From CAYVOV01 sp964453525 (GTDB lineage Bacteria; Chloroflexota; Dehalococcoidia; Dehalococcoidales; UBA2162), in contig CAYVOV010000010.1 in the NCBI GenBank assembly GCA_964453525.1, positions 67,437 through 131,436 on the forward strand: 64,000 bases of DNA, written 5' to 3'. This document shows, one piece after another, positions 9,713 to 17,378 of this stretch (its first letter is position 1; each line of letters starts with the position of its first letter). Under the pieces are notes generated by a model that searched no databases, was not told where the DNA came from, and was given only the letters and a program-made list of their open reading frames with translations. A program made the position numbers and the translations under genes.

Positions 9713-9765
9713 CCCCCTCAAACAGTACCCGTTTATTGTCGATATTATATTATTGTTTGAGGGGG
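9713..9765. repeat. Inverted repeat, 12-bp arms
   Basis: CCCCCTCAAACA at 9713-9724 is perfectly complementary to TGTTTGAGGGGG at 9754-9765, with a 29-base AT-rich loop. It sits in the roughly 1-kb gene-free stretch (9367-10374) between the divergent redox operon and the first solute-binding gene. A T-tract does not follow directly, so it is not an obvious terminator. Confidence 0.6.
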
Positions 9766-9808
9766 AAGGAGTTTGAGAGAGGAGGCTCTGCCCCCTCTCT
9801 ATATTTCT

Positions 9809-9866
9809 CCCCTCTCCGGCCTTAAATGCTTTTCAACAATTCTCAATGGTTCAGGCCGGAGAGGGG
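9809..9866. repeat. Inverted repeat, 14-bp arms
   Basis: CCCCTCTCCGGCCT at 9809-9822 matches the reverse complement AGGCCGGAGAGGGG at 9853-9866, with a 30-base loop. It lies 44 bases after the preceding inverted repeat. Together with the purine-rich segment between them, the two could be parts of one small non-coding repeat unit. No coding potential is seen in 9367-9923. Confidence 0.6.
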
Positions 9867-9923
9867 CAAGGGGTGAGGCAAAGAAAAACAACCAAATGCA
9901 AACAGAACCCACTTTTTTATCTA

Positions 9924-9952
9924 TTGACAAATAATTGATTTGAGAATATACT
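9924..9952 (+). promoter_or_regulatory. Sigma-70-type promoter of the first solute-binding gene
   Basis: Consensus TTGACA at 9924-9929 and TATACT at 9947-9952 are separated by exactly 17 bases. The sequence around them (CTA before the -35, TC and CC after the -10) is shared with the promoter at 24528-24556 that precedes the other solute-binding gene. The predicted leader is about 415 bases long. Confidence 0.75.
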
Positions 9953-10032
9953 CCACCAAACAGGAAAATGTAGATAATCCAGAAAATCGCCTACTATTTA
10001 TGAAGTAGCGAAAATATGCATTGCAGGGCAGG

Positions 10033-10085
10033 GGCATTTGCAGACCGCTGAAATATCCAGCGATCGCTGATGCCTATTTTTATTT
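10033..10085 (+). terminator. Leader stem-loop with U-rich tail (attenuator or sRNA terminator)
   Basis: A 42-base hairpin starts GGCATT and ends GATGCC, with an inner stem CGCTG/CAGCG around an AAATATC loop, and is followed by TATTTTTATTT. It lies about 80 bases after the promoter -10 and about 290 bases before the lipoprotein ATG. Its outer stem is nearly identical to the hairpin at 24620-24666 in the leader of the second solute-binding gene, while the inner stem differs but still pairs. A read-through attenuator or the end of a short leader RNA are both possible. Confidence 0.6.
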
Positions 10086-10187
10086 AGAGTAAGAGAAAGT
10101 AAAATCATTATACACAAAGAGATACGGAATTGGATATGGTAGACAGGAGGAGAAGTTAATAGAATATACAGTCACAGGATGGTGGTA

Positions 10188-10229
10188 TTACCCCGAGAAC
10201 CGGTTCTCATCGCCTGACTTTTGGGGTAA
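10188..10229. promoter_or_regulatory. Nested palindrome, possible operator or mRNA hairpin
   Basis: A perfect 14-bp palindrome GAGAACCGGTTCTC (10195-10208) lies inside a wider inverted repeat TTACCCC (10188-10194) / GGGGTAA (10223-10229). It is about 150 bases upstream of the solute-binding ATG at 10375. The centre has the form of a dimeric regulator site; the outer arms could instead close an RNA stem. Confidence 0.45.
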
Positions 10230-10374
10230 ATGGAATATTTCTTAAGCTCCCGATAAGGAGGTGCACTCTTGAGACAATTTTGGTGAAATCTAAGGATGCG
10301 ATATTATTTGCATACCTGACACGGTTTAAAAAGTCGAATTTATGCAAGTTCCTTTTATCGTAAAGGAGAGGAAT

Positions 10375-12159
10375 ATGGGAGTCACAAAAAAGATTACCTG
10401 GATATTGATAAGCTGCCTGATGGTCATCGCTCTCGTGTTGGCATCATGCGGTCCAGCTGGTGAGGAGGAAGAAGGAGGCCCTGTCGGAACCGATGAACCG
10501 CAATACGGCGGTAAGCTTACCATCATCACCCCCACCGATCTCACTGTTTTCGGAGCTGCCGCATTGCCAAGGAGTGTCCAGCAGGGTGGCCTCGTCCTGG
10601 AGCAAATACTGGGTTTGGACCGGACCAGAGGATCGGCCGGCACCGGAGAGGGCGATTTCGGTGAAGGCGTTCCCGAGTTTAAATATGTAATTGGTCAGCT
10701 CGCCGAAAGCTGGGAAGCTCCTGAGGTAGGTGTCTGGAAACTCAAGATACGTCAGGGTGTGCATTTTGCCTATCACCCGGACTTTGAAGCCAGCCAGCTG
10801 GTAAACGGGCGGGAAATGACTGCTGAAGACGTTGCCTATAGTATTGAGTATCTCAGGGATACGGAGTCGTCATGGGTCAATTCTTCCGAACCGGCATTGA
10901 TACAAAATACAACCGTAGAGAGGACAGGCCCGTGGGAAATAACGGTCAATACCCCGGTAGCAGCCACCACCGGTTACCTCTGGATAATGGGTGGCGGAGG
11001 CAGCCAGTTCGTCTGGCCAAAGGAGATGCTGGATAAATACGGCACCAGCAATGAGTGGCAGGACCAGGTGGGGACGGGACCCTTTATCCTGAACGACTTT
11101 ACCCCGGGCAGCGTCGCCAAATACATCAGGAATGACAATTACTGGGATAAGAATCCATGTGGTCGCGGCGAGGGAGACCAGTTGCCTTACATTGATAATA
11201 TAGATTACCTCATCGTGCCTGACCTTTCGACGCGGCTGGCGGCGTTGAGGACCGGTAAGGCTGACTGGACAACTGAAATATTAACACGTGAAGACACGGA
11301 GACCCTGCTGACTACCAACCCCGATATGCAGAAACGCCAGACGGTTTTATACCCGATACATGTCGGCGGCAGGGTTGATATGCCGGAGAAGCCTTTCTCG
11401 AAAAAGAAAGTGCGCCAGGCAATGATGCTGGCTATCAACCATCCGGAGATCGTGGAAGACCTCTATGATGGCCAGGCGGACTTCCTGTACAGCCCGGCGT
11501 CGAGGTTCAACCCGACTGTTCATATCCCGCTGGAAGAGCAGCCCGAGATAGTCCAGGAAATGTACGGATACAATCCAGAAAAAGCCAGGCAGTTCCTGGC
11601 AGAAGCAGGTTACCCTGACGGATTCAAGACAAGTTTGGTGATAAGTAGCCAAACCGATCATACCCAGGCAGCAGAATTACTGAAGGCTTACTGGGCTGAT
11701 GTGGGCATAGATGTTGAGATTGATGTCAATGAACCCTCCGCATGGACAGGTCGCTGGGCGCGGCACCAGGAAGAAGACCTGCTGATGACCCACAGTATTT
11801 TCTCCGGTGGAAACGCTGACCTCTTCGTCAGGTACAGTCTCGGCTACTACCGTGGTCCGAACGTCTTTAACATCAGTCATGTCAATGACCCGCCGGGAAC
11901 CGACCCTGTCATTGAGGCAGCCTACGAGAAGCAGGCAGAAAACGTGATGGTAAATTACCCCGCTGCTGACAAGGCATTCAGGGATATAGTACCTTATATC
12001 CTGGAGAACGCTTTCCTAATCCAGCTGCCGGCTCCGTGGGGATTCCGCGTCTGGCAGCCCTGGCTCAAGAACTACTATGGTGAAGGGATATCAAAATTCT
12101 GGATTCAATATGCCTGGGTCGACCAGGATTTGAAGGAGAAGATGACAGGAACCAGATAA
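10375..12159 (+). CDS. Peptide-type (family 5) ABC solute-binding lipoprotein
   Basis: 594 residues. A lipoprotein signal (MGVTKK, a hydrophobic stretch, then the lipobox LASC with Cys near residue 23) is followed by a short Glu-rich linker. The mature part is SBP_bac_5: YGGKLTI near the start, an AESWE segment, the VGTGPF motif with a following YWDK, and a P-D-L-S-T-R-x-A-A-L-R-T-G-K stretch typical of oligopeptide/dipeptide-binding proteins. It should capture peptides or similar small organics outside the membrane. The ATG at 10375 has GGAGAGG upstream; a longer frame from 10342 adds 11 unlikely residues. No permease or ATPase gene is near, so it is an orphan. It is a paralogue of the gene at 24707, and the two share leader architecture. 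The ligand cannot be named. Confidence 0.88.
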   Translation: MGVTKKITWILISCLMVIALVLASCGPAGEEEEGGPVGTDEPQYGGKLTIITPTDLTVFGAAALPRSVQQGGLVLEQILGLDRTRGSAGTGEGDFGEGVPEFKYVIGQLAESWEAPEVGVWKLKIRQGVHFAYHPDFEASQLVNGREMTAEDVAYSIEYLRDTESSWVNSSEPALIQNTTVERTGPWEITVNTPVAATTGYLWIMGGGGSQFVWPKEMLDKYGTSNEWQDQVGTGPFILNDFTPGSVAKYIRNDNYWDKNPCGRGEGDQLPYIDNIDYLIVPDLSTRLAALRTGKADWTTEILTREDTETLLTTNPDMQKRQTVLYPIHVGGRVDMPEKPFSKKKVRQAMMLAINHPEIVEDLYDGQADFLYSPASRFNPTVHIPLEEQPEIVQEMYGYNPEKARQFLAEAGYPDGFKTSLVISSQTDHTQAAELLKAYWADVGIDVEIDVNEPSAWTGRWARHQEEDLLMTHSIFSGGNADLFVRYSLGYYRGPNVFNISHVNDPPGTDPVIEAAYEKQAENVMVNYPAADKAFRDIVPYILENAFLIQLPAPWGFRVWQPWLKNYYGEGISKFWIQYAWVDQDLKEKMTGTR

Positions 12160-12205
12160 ATGCTATGACGGAGCGGTGCTACATCGCTTTTTAAAAAGGT
12201 AAATG

Positions 12206-12266
12206 GGGCGACCGCCTGGAAGAGCGGCACGAGGTGCAGGAAGGAAAGGTGGTCGCCCGGTTTTTT
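12206..12266 (+). terminator. Multi-branched rho-independent terminator
   Basis: GGGCGACC (12206-12213) pairs with GGTCGCCC (12251-12258), followed by CGG and six T. Inside the long closing stem are two small hairpins (CCGC/GCGG and GCAC/GTGC). A weaker stem AGCG/CGCT with a T-run (12172-12190) precedes it just after the lipoprotein stop. The branched interior is more elaborate than a plain terminator. Confidence 0.7.
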
Positions 12267-12361
12267 ATCACCTCTGCATTATCGCTCCGAACCTTGAAAT
12301 ACTGTATAAGAAGCACTACTATGATAAACGTTATTGCTTTTTAAAAAGCGGGAGGGAAACA

Positions 12362-13615
12362 TTGGCAGACAAAACAGCCGAACAATTGTATCAGGAGAGA
12401 AACAAAAGAGTAAACGATGCCGTACGTCTGGATATACCCGACCGCGTACCGATAGATATGTCATTCGGCTATTTCCCGGCCAAGTATGCGGGAGTGCCCG
12501 CTTCGGTTGTATATTATGAGCCTGACAAATGGCTGGAAGCCGTTAAAAAGACGCTGATGGACTTTCAGCCGGACTCCCTCTTTTACGTTCAGGCTCTTGC
12601 CCCAGGAAAAGCAATGGAAATACTGGACCCGAAGACGATTAGGTGGCCCGGCTACGGCGTTTCTCCCTACCACGCCAACCAGGCAATCGAAGGCGAGTGG
12701 ATGAAACCTGACGAATACGACCTTCTTCTCCATGATCCCACCGATTTTATCCTCAGGGTCTATCTGCCGCGAATCATAGGAGCGATGGAACCGTTCGACA
12801 AGCTGCCGAAATTATCCGCGATGGGTTACGGTTACTTCGGAGCAATGACACTCGCCGAAACGCTTGCCCAACCGGAAGTGGCTGCTGCAATCGAGCGGTT
12901 ACAGCAAGCGGGACGGGAGTCGATTGCATGGCGAAAGACCATGCCGGATTTGCATGAGGAGATAAAAAAGCTCGGTTTTCCGATTGGTGGTATGGGAGCC
13001 GGAGGAGCCCCCTTTGACCAGGTTATGAATAATCTCCGGGGAATGCCGGGCACAATGCTGGATATGTTCCGGCAGCCGGACAAACTTCATGAGTTAATCG
13101 ACTCGTTCCTGGAAAGTTCGCTGGCGCGCATAGCATCGATGCCTCAGAGAACCGATAGCCCCAGGGTCTTCATGGCTACCCACCGCGGTTCAGACGGCTT
13201 CATGTCACTGAAACAATTCGAGGAGTTCTACTGGCCCGGACTGAAGACGGTCATCCTGGCCGTAATCGATAAGGGCATGGTGCCTTGTATTTTCTTCGAA
13301 GGTGACTGGACAATGCGCCTGGAGTACCTGCTGGAACTGCCAAGGGCAAAACTCATGGCGCACTTTGATTCCACAGATATTTTCCGGGCAAAAGAAGTGC
13401 TGAACAACCATATATGTATCAGGGGAAACGTTCCCGGCTCATTGCTTACAGCCGGCACCGTCGGTGAGGTGAAAGATTACTGTAAAAAACTAATTGATGT
13501 CGTCGGTAAAGATGGAGGCCTTGTCGTATGCCCCAGAGTTGTTCCCGATGAGGCTACACCGGAAAACCTCCACGCGATGATAGACTTTACCAAGGAATAC
13601 GGAGTCTACAGTTAA
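12362..13615 (+). CDS. Uroporphyrinogen decarboxylase-fold (URO-D family) protein
   Basis: 417 residues from a TTG at 12362 with GGAGGG seven bases upstream. The longer frame from 12203 runs through the terminator and is not credible. The family is recognised from the R-V-N-D-A-V-R-L-D-I-P-D-R-V-P start, the central barrel, I-R-G-N-V-P-G-S-L-L near the end and the closing T-P-E-N-L-H-A-M-I. Such proteins include heme-pathway HemE and the MtaA/MtbA corrinoid methyltransferases; the N-terminus is not HemE-like. The usual zinc-site H-x-C of methyltransferases is replaced (FFEGDW), and the Cys before the T-P-E-N segment is displaced, so methyl transfer is doubtful. It follows the solute-binding gene and may process the imported compound. 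Function is open. Confidence 0.75.
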   Translation: MADKTAEQLYQERNKRVNDAVRLDIPDRVPIDMSFGYFPAKYAGVPASVVYYEPDKWLEAVKKTLMDFQPDSLFYVQALAPGKAMEILDPKTIRWPGYGVSPYHANQAIEGEWMKPDEYDLLLHDPTDFILRVYLPRIIGAMEPFDKLPKLSAMGYGYFGAMTLAETLAQPEVAAAIERLQQAGRESIAWRKTMPDLHEEIKKLGFPIGGMGAGGAPFDQVMNNLRGMPGTMLDMFRQPDKLHELIDSFLESSLARIASMPQRTDSPRVFMATHRGSDGFMSLKQFEEFYWPGLKTVILAVIDKGMVPCIFFEGDWTMRLEYLLELPRAKLMAHFDSTDIFRAKEVLNNHICIRGNVPGSLLTAGTVGEVKDYCKKLIDVVGKDGGLVVCPRVVPDEATPENLHAMIDFTKEYGVYS

Positions 13616-13709
13616 CCCGGGGCTTTATTGTGCAATAAAGTGAAATAACCTGTTTTATCTAAACTGAGCACGGGGAGCCGGTGCAATATGGCGCGTAATA
13701 GATTGTAAA

Positions 13710-13751
13710 GATTTCGGCGACGCCGGCAGTCAGCCGTACATCGCCGAAATC
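13710..13751. terminator. Stem-loop between convergent genes
   Basis: GATTTCGGCGA (13710-13720) and TCGCCGAAATC (13741-13751) form a perfect 11-bp stem. It lies between the URO-D gene and the convergent secreted-protein gene at 13838-14302. T-tracts are poor on both sides, so termination is likely but not certain. Confidence 0.5.
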
Positions 13752-13837
13752 TTCCCCTAACTATCTGGTTGGATGTCTTCTATTTATCTTTCGTTATGGT
13801 ATCTTTACTCCGGTCACAAACATCAATAGTATGATTT

Positions 13838-14302
13838 CTATTGATAGTAATAAATGAGGTCGGTGTCCGAATATACTGCTCCGCCATATTCACCGGTGAC
13901 TGTGGCTTCCTGAGTAATCTCTCCGTAGAGAGCTGCATACGGTCCGACGGTAACTTCCATTGATTCTCCAGGAAGCAGGGTGGTTCTCGGCAGGGCAATG
14001 GTTCCTAAGATGCTATCTTCGAGTGTGATGTTCTCCAGTGTGGCATCACCTGTGTTGGTTATAACGTATTTGAATACCCATACGGCTTCATCACCCCCGG
14101 CTAAGCGAGGCCCTGGCGCTTCATCTGCATCGTCCCAGTCTAATTCTAAATAACACGCCACGTAGCTCTCTACGTTAATCTCCGGATTGGAGCACGGATA
14201 ACAGCTTAATGCGTATTTGGGGAATGCGGCGCCTGAGCAAAATGCAAGGGGCATAAGCAGAGCCACTACCACTACTGAAAGTATTACATTCCTGAAAAAC
14301 AT
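13838..14302 (-). CDS. Small secreted protein with an immunoglobulin-like (DUF11-type) fold
   Basis: 154 residues. A clear signal peptide (MFFRNVILSVVVVALLMPLA, cleavage near 25) is followed by a short Cys-containing stretch (SCYPCS near 33-38). The beta-sandwich region has V-F-K-Y-V-I-T-N-T-G-D-A-T-L-E-N-I-T-L near 79 and LLPGESMEVTV near 113. This N-T-G-x-x-x-L-x-N-I-T pattern is that of DUF11 and related surface domains, and it echoes the giant repeat protein at the right end of the window. It is probably exported and cell-surface associated. It stands alone between a hairpin and a long non-coding stretch. No enzyme function is suggested. Confidence 0.7.
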   Translation of the reverse strand: MFFRNVILSVVVVALLMPLAFCSGAAFPKYALSCYPCSNPEINVESYVACYLELDWDDADEAPGPRLAGGDEAVWVFKYVITNTGDATLENITLEDSILGTIALPRTTLLPGESMEVTVGPYAALYGEITQEATVTGEYGGAVYSDTDLIYYYQ

Positions 14303-14862
14303 ATGGTTCCTCTCCTATAATACCTTTTCTTGAGCCTACATGACTTTTATAAAATCACATGATATATCTACCAGTGATTCCAGAATAATTATCCAGGCAA
14401 CGAAATCAATTCATAATGCATTACTCTAACTCTGTGTCATAACATAACACAAGAAGGTGGTAATCCAGGTCTTACGGGTGCCTGGTTTGGTGGAAATTGA
14501 GTGGATTGTTGGTGACCAAATTATATAAAAAGCAGGCATATCAGATTAATACTGGAGAGAAGTGATATAACTGTACAGTAGCCATGATAGTATCACGAGT
14601 ATAGTTTATGTGAGCCAAAAGGCTCGAAATGTAGATAATCCCAAAAAACACGAGTCAGAACGATTCGAAATAAGTTGACAATGAAGCTTTTACTTCATAG
14701 AGTGTATATAGTACTTTTGTTTTTAACTGTGGGCAATAATTAAAGAAATAATAGCCCATGAGGATAGTAGTATAAAAAAACAACAGATTTTCATCTTTCA
14801 TTTGTAACCCAGCCGGGTAGTATTACTATTCCTATTAGGACAGGTAAAGAAGAATAGATATC
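14303..14862. other. Gene-free stretch of 560 bp upstream of the LuxR-type gene
   Basis: I see no ORF or RNA gene here. It is AT-rich. It contains a 15-base string (AAATGTAGATAATCC, 14627-14641) that also occurs at 9966-9980 just after the solute-binding promoter, and a promoter candidate at 14675. Confidence 0.6.
14675..14703 (+). promoter_or_regulatory. Promoter candidate for the LuxR-type gene
   Basis: TTGACA at 14675-14680 and TAGAGT at 14698-14703 are 17 bases apart. The -35 is perfect and the -10 matches 4 of 6. An alternative TATATA lies a few bases further on. Confidence 0.45.
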
Positions 14863-15384
14863 ATGAATACCGTCAAAACCAGAGATACTGAGCAATCAGA
14901 CCCGGAGCTGGAACAGCTGGCCACAAAGATGGCGAGAAGCAGAACGAATATAGCAATGTGGGACCTCAACATTGTTTTTATGCTCTTTGCCGTTCTCGTT
15001 ATAGTAGTCATAATGATATCGCTGGACGTTGACACAATGATTGTGTCGCCGGTGGCGATTGCCGGATTACTTATGGTATGGGTGATGGGGAGAAGACGTG
15101 GCAAGAGACTGTTTAATCAGTTCTTCGTTGAAGAGTTCTCAAATCTGCAGCAAGATACGGATAAAGAAGTTACGGCCTTAGCGGAACCGCTGACCGCCAG
15201 AGAGGTAGAAATCCTTCGTTATGTGTCTCAAGGCTTCGCCAATAAACGGATAGCGCATGAGCTCGGAATTAGCGTTAATACCGTCAAGATTTTCATGCGG
15301 AGAATCATGACTAAACTGAATGCCAGTGACCGTACCGGAGCGGTGGTTACTGCCATCAAAAACGGTATTATCTCTATTGCTTAA
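14863..15384 (+). CDS. Membrane-tethered LuxR-type DNA-binding protein
   Basis: 173 residues. A polar N-terminus (1-33) is followed by two hydrophobic segments, roughly 36-54 (NIVFMLFAVLVIVVIMI) and 58-75 (TMIVSPVAIAGLLMVWVM), then a basic stop (GRRRGKR). A linker of about 30 residues leads to a C-terminal LuxR helix-turn-helix starting L-T-A-R-E-V-E-I-L-R near 110 and including G-I-S-V-N-T-V-K. There is no receiver or ligand domain, so the sensory input, if any, must be in the membrane part or a partner. Both ends of the hairpin would face the cytoplasm. Proteins of this layout are common in Dehalococcoidia as orphan regulators (general knowledge). A terminator follows. Confidence 0.8.
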   Translation: MNTVKTRDTEQSDPELEQLATKMARSRTNIAMWDLNIVFMLFAVLVIVVIMISLDVDTMIVSPVAIAGLLMVWVMGRRRGKRLFNQFFVEEFSNLQQDTDKEVTALAEPLTAREVEILRYVSQGFANKRIAHELGISVNTVKIFMRRIMTKLNASDRTGAVVTAIKNGIISIA

Positions 15385-15443
15385 ATTGACCAAATGAACA
15401 ATAGCGGTTAGAAGCCCGGTAAGACCTTTGTTATATTATTTAT

Positions 15444-15470
15444 GGGGGGCGAAAGCCTCCCTTCCTTTTT
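15444..15470 (+). terminator. Rho-independent terminator after the LuxR-type gene
   Basis: A GGGGGGC-GAAA-GCCTCCC hairpin is followed by TTCCTTTTT. It is compact with a tetraloop, about 60 bases after the stop. Confidence 0.8.
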
Positions 15471-15639
15471 ATCAGGCTTAATACTTATGTACTGGCTGCC
15501 CGTAAAGGTGCAATACTGGTCTTGTTGGATACTCAGATTATATACCTTTGGATAATGAAATTAGCCCAATAGAATGATTGATTGAGCGGTGAATTAGGCT
15601 ATAGTGGTTATACAGGCTCATAAAAGGGGGAATTTAACA

Positions 15640-15831
15640 ATGCTGCGAAACAGGATGAAAATCAAAACTATAAGTATAGAAGATGTGGCCTGGCTTCTGG
15701 GTACTGATGTCAGTACAGTAAAGCTGTGGGCGAGTTCGGGAATTATAAAGTCGTGCCATACTACTCATCGCGGTGAGCAGATGTTTCGCCGAGAGGATGT
15801 CGCAAATCTCCTCGCCAGCTTGGGCGCGTAA
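15640..15831 (+). CDS. Small MerR/excisionase-like helix-turn-helix protein
   Basis: 63 residues from an ATG at 15640 with AGGGGG nine bases upstream; the frame extends to 15604 but the ribosome-binding site favours the later start. The pattern T-I-S-I-E-D-V-A-W-L-L-G-T-D-V-S-T-V-K-L-W then F-R-R-E-D-V-A-N-L-L is that of the HTH_17/BldC-type winged helix found in excisionases and small MerR relatives. No integrase is near, so a transcriptional role is more likely than excision. It is a single-gene unit followed by a stem-loop. Confidence 0.75.
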   Translation: MLRNRMKIKTISIEDVAWLLGTDVSTVKLWASSGIIKSCHTTHRGEQMFRREDVANLLASLGA

Positions 15832-15847
15832 ACCGACACTTCATCCC

Positions 15848-15893
15848 ATATCAGGCTATTGAGTCCCTAGCTCATGCCTGATATCACGCTTTT
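15848..15893 (+). terminator. Stem-loop terminator
   Basis: ATATCAGGC (15848-15856) pairs with GCCTGATAT (15876-15884), and CACGCTTTT follows. It lies 17 bases after the HTH gene stop. Confidence 0.6.
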
Positions 15894-16096
15894 GAAGTAT
15901 TACCATTTAGAGATTTCTGATAGTTCTCACTGGACATATCTAAAGTCGTGCGACCGCTTCAGCTCATTTTGCCATGCCCGGCATTGTATATAACAAAAGT
16001 CATATGTCTTGTCCAGATAAATTGTTTAAACTTACAAAAAGATAATAAACGGATTTTATATCCATACGAAACGGTTTTACCGAGAGGACAACAAGT

Positions 16097-16792
16097 TTGA
16101 AGGTACTGGTTATCGATAATGACCAAGAAATTGTCAAAGATATTTCTTTCTGCCTGCAGGTGAGATATCCGAACGTTAACGTAATAGTGACTGATAAGGG
16201 GCACCGGGGAATAGAATTGGTGGAGGAAGAGTCACCTGAACTCGTCCTTGTTAATTCTTCTTTACCTGATATGTCGACTCTGGATTTAGTCAGGGAAATA
16301 CGTGAATTTTCCGATGTTGCCTTGCTTATTATTACTGATGAACTCAACCCCTTGGAGAGAGCCAAGGAACTGGAAATGGGGGCTGATGAGTATATCATGA
16401 AGCCTTTCAATCCCATCGAATTTCTGGCCAAGATAAGGGCGCTGCTCCGCCGTATTGATGGGAATGGCTTCCAGAATCAGGAAATAGTCAATATAGGAAA
16501 TGAGCTGTCTGTCGATTTCGCCAGGCGTGAAGTCTTCCTTTCAGGGAAACGACTCAACCTGACTCCCATAGAATATAATTTACTGGCGACACTGGTTAAA
16601 AACGAAGGTAGAGTCCTTACCCATAGCTTTCTTCTGGGAAAGGTCTGGGGATTGGAAGACGATAGTGATTTCAGCTATATCAAGAAATACATCTATCGCC
16701 TGCGTTCCAAACTCAACTACCTTGGAGACATGTCAAAAGTTATCCTCACTGAACGGGGTGTAGGTTACCGGTTCATAAGACCCAACCACTAA
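16097..16792 (+). CDS. OmpR-type response regulator with degenerate receiver (Asn at the phospho-acceptor site)
   Basis: 231 residues from a TTG at 16097 with GAGAGG upstream. Receiver domain 1-118: K-V-L-V-I-D-N-D at the start, V-N-S-S-L-P at 52-57, a Thr at the end of beta-4 (LLIITDE) and M-K-P-F near 103. In this family the residue three before L-P is the phosphorylated Asp; here it is Asn53, and the second acidic-pocket residue is Asn8. C-terminal winged helix 130-230: L-T-P-I-E-Y-N-L-L and the closing R-G-V-G-Y-R-F. It probably binds DNA independently of canonical phosphorylation. No histidine kinase gene is nearby. The missing Asp was read directly from the translation. Confidence 0.85.
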   Translation: MKVLVIDNDQEIVKDISFCLQVRYPNVNVIVTDKGHRGIELVEEESPELVLVNSSLPDMSTLDLVREIREFSDVALLIITDELNPLERAKELEMGADEYIMKPFNPIEFLAKIRALLRRIDGNGFQNQEIVNIGNELSVDFARREVFLSGKRLNLTPIEYNLLATLVKNEGRVLTHSFLLGKVWGLEDDSDFSYIKKYIYRLRSKLNYLGDMSKVILTERGVGYRFIRPNH

Positions 16793-16990
16793 TCGCTCGA
16801 TAGTTATTTTCTGGTACTTAATAAACCTGCTTACTACGTCTCGAGTGTTTGTTCTCCATTTGCCCATTATAAACAACCGTTCTCGGCAATTTAGTACCAA
16901 TCTGTCACTATTTATATACCCAATTTCCACAATTTCAGGCACTTTAAAGACCCGGATTTCCACAGTTGTGTATTATGCTATCTGCTAGCA

Positions 16991-17251
16991 ATGTTACGTA
17001 TTAATAGTGATACTACTGGCATCTCAGATATTAGGGTTTTTGATGCTCTGGAAGATGCAGGAAGTAAATTATCAAGTGCCAGTATTTCCCTGGATAATGC
17101 TATGCGGGTATTAATTGAAAACTACCCGGAATTAAATATTCTGCTGAATAGATTGCCGACGATAAAAAGGCAACATCCGTACCTGCGAATCATCCTGGCG
17201 GCATACCTGCGCAGGCACCTGCGTCACCAGCAGAATACCCTGACCAATTAG
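16991..17251 (+). CDS. Short hypothetical protein
   Basis: 86 residues, unrecognised. Composition is protein-like, with a helical, acidic N-terminal half and a basic C-terminus (YLRRHLRHQQ). There is no good ribosome-binding site before the ATG and no known motif. It may be genuine because it lies on the same strand and in series with the neighbouring regulators, but it may also be chance. Confidence 0.35.
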   Translation: MLRINSDTTGISDIRVFDALEDAGSKLSSASISLDNAMRVLIENYPELNILLNRLPTIKRQHPYLRIILAAYLRRHLRHQQNTLTN

Positions 17252-17378
17252 CCTTTTTGTTGTTATTAGAAGCATTATACAACCTTAATTTGTCTGTAAA
17301 GAGAATTGCAGACAATTTTATTTACCTGATAACGCTGGTTTCAGGAGAAAACGAAACTCCCAGGAGGTTACATACGGA

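Noticed and set aside
10033..10085. Fluoride (crcB) riboswitch because of a CTGATGCC-like 3' part
   Set aside because: The 5' GGCGATGG-type strand and pseudoknot partners of that class are missing; resemblance is limited to a few bases.
12203..12361. Long N-terminal extension of the URO-D-family gene
   Set aside because: It would translate through a strong terminator; a TTG with a proper ribosome-binding site gives the family N-terminus.
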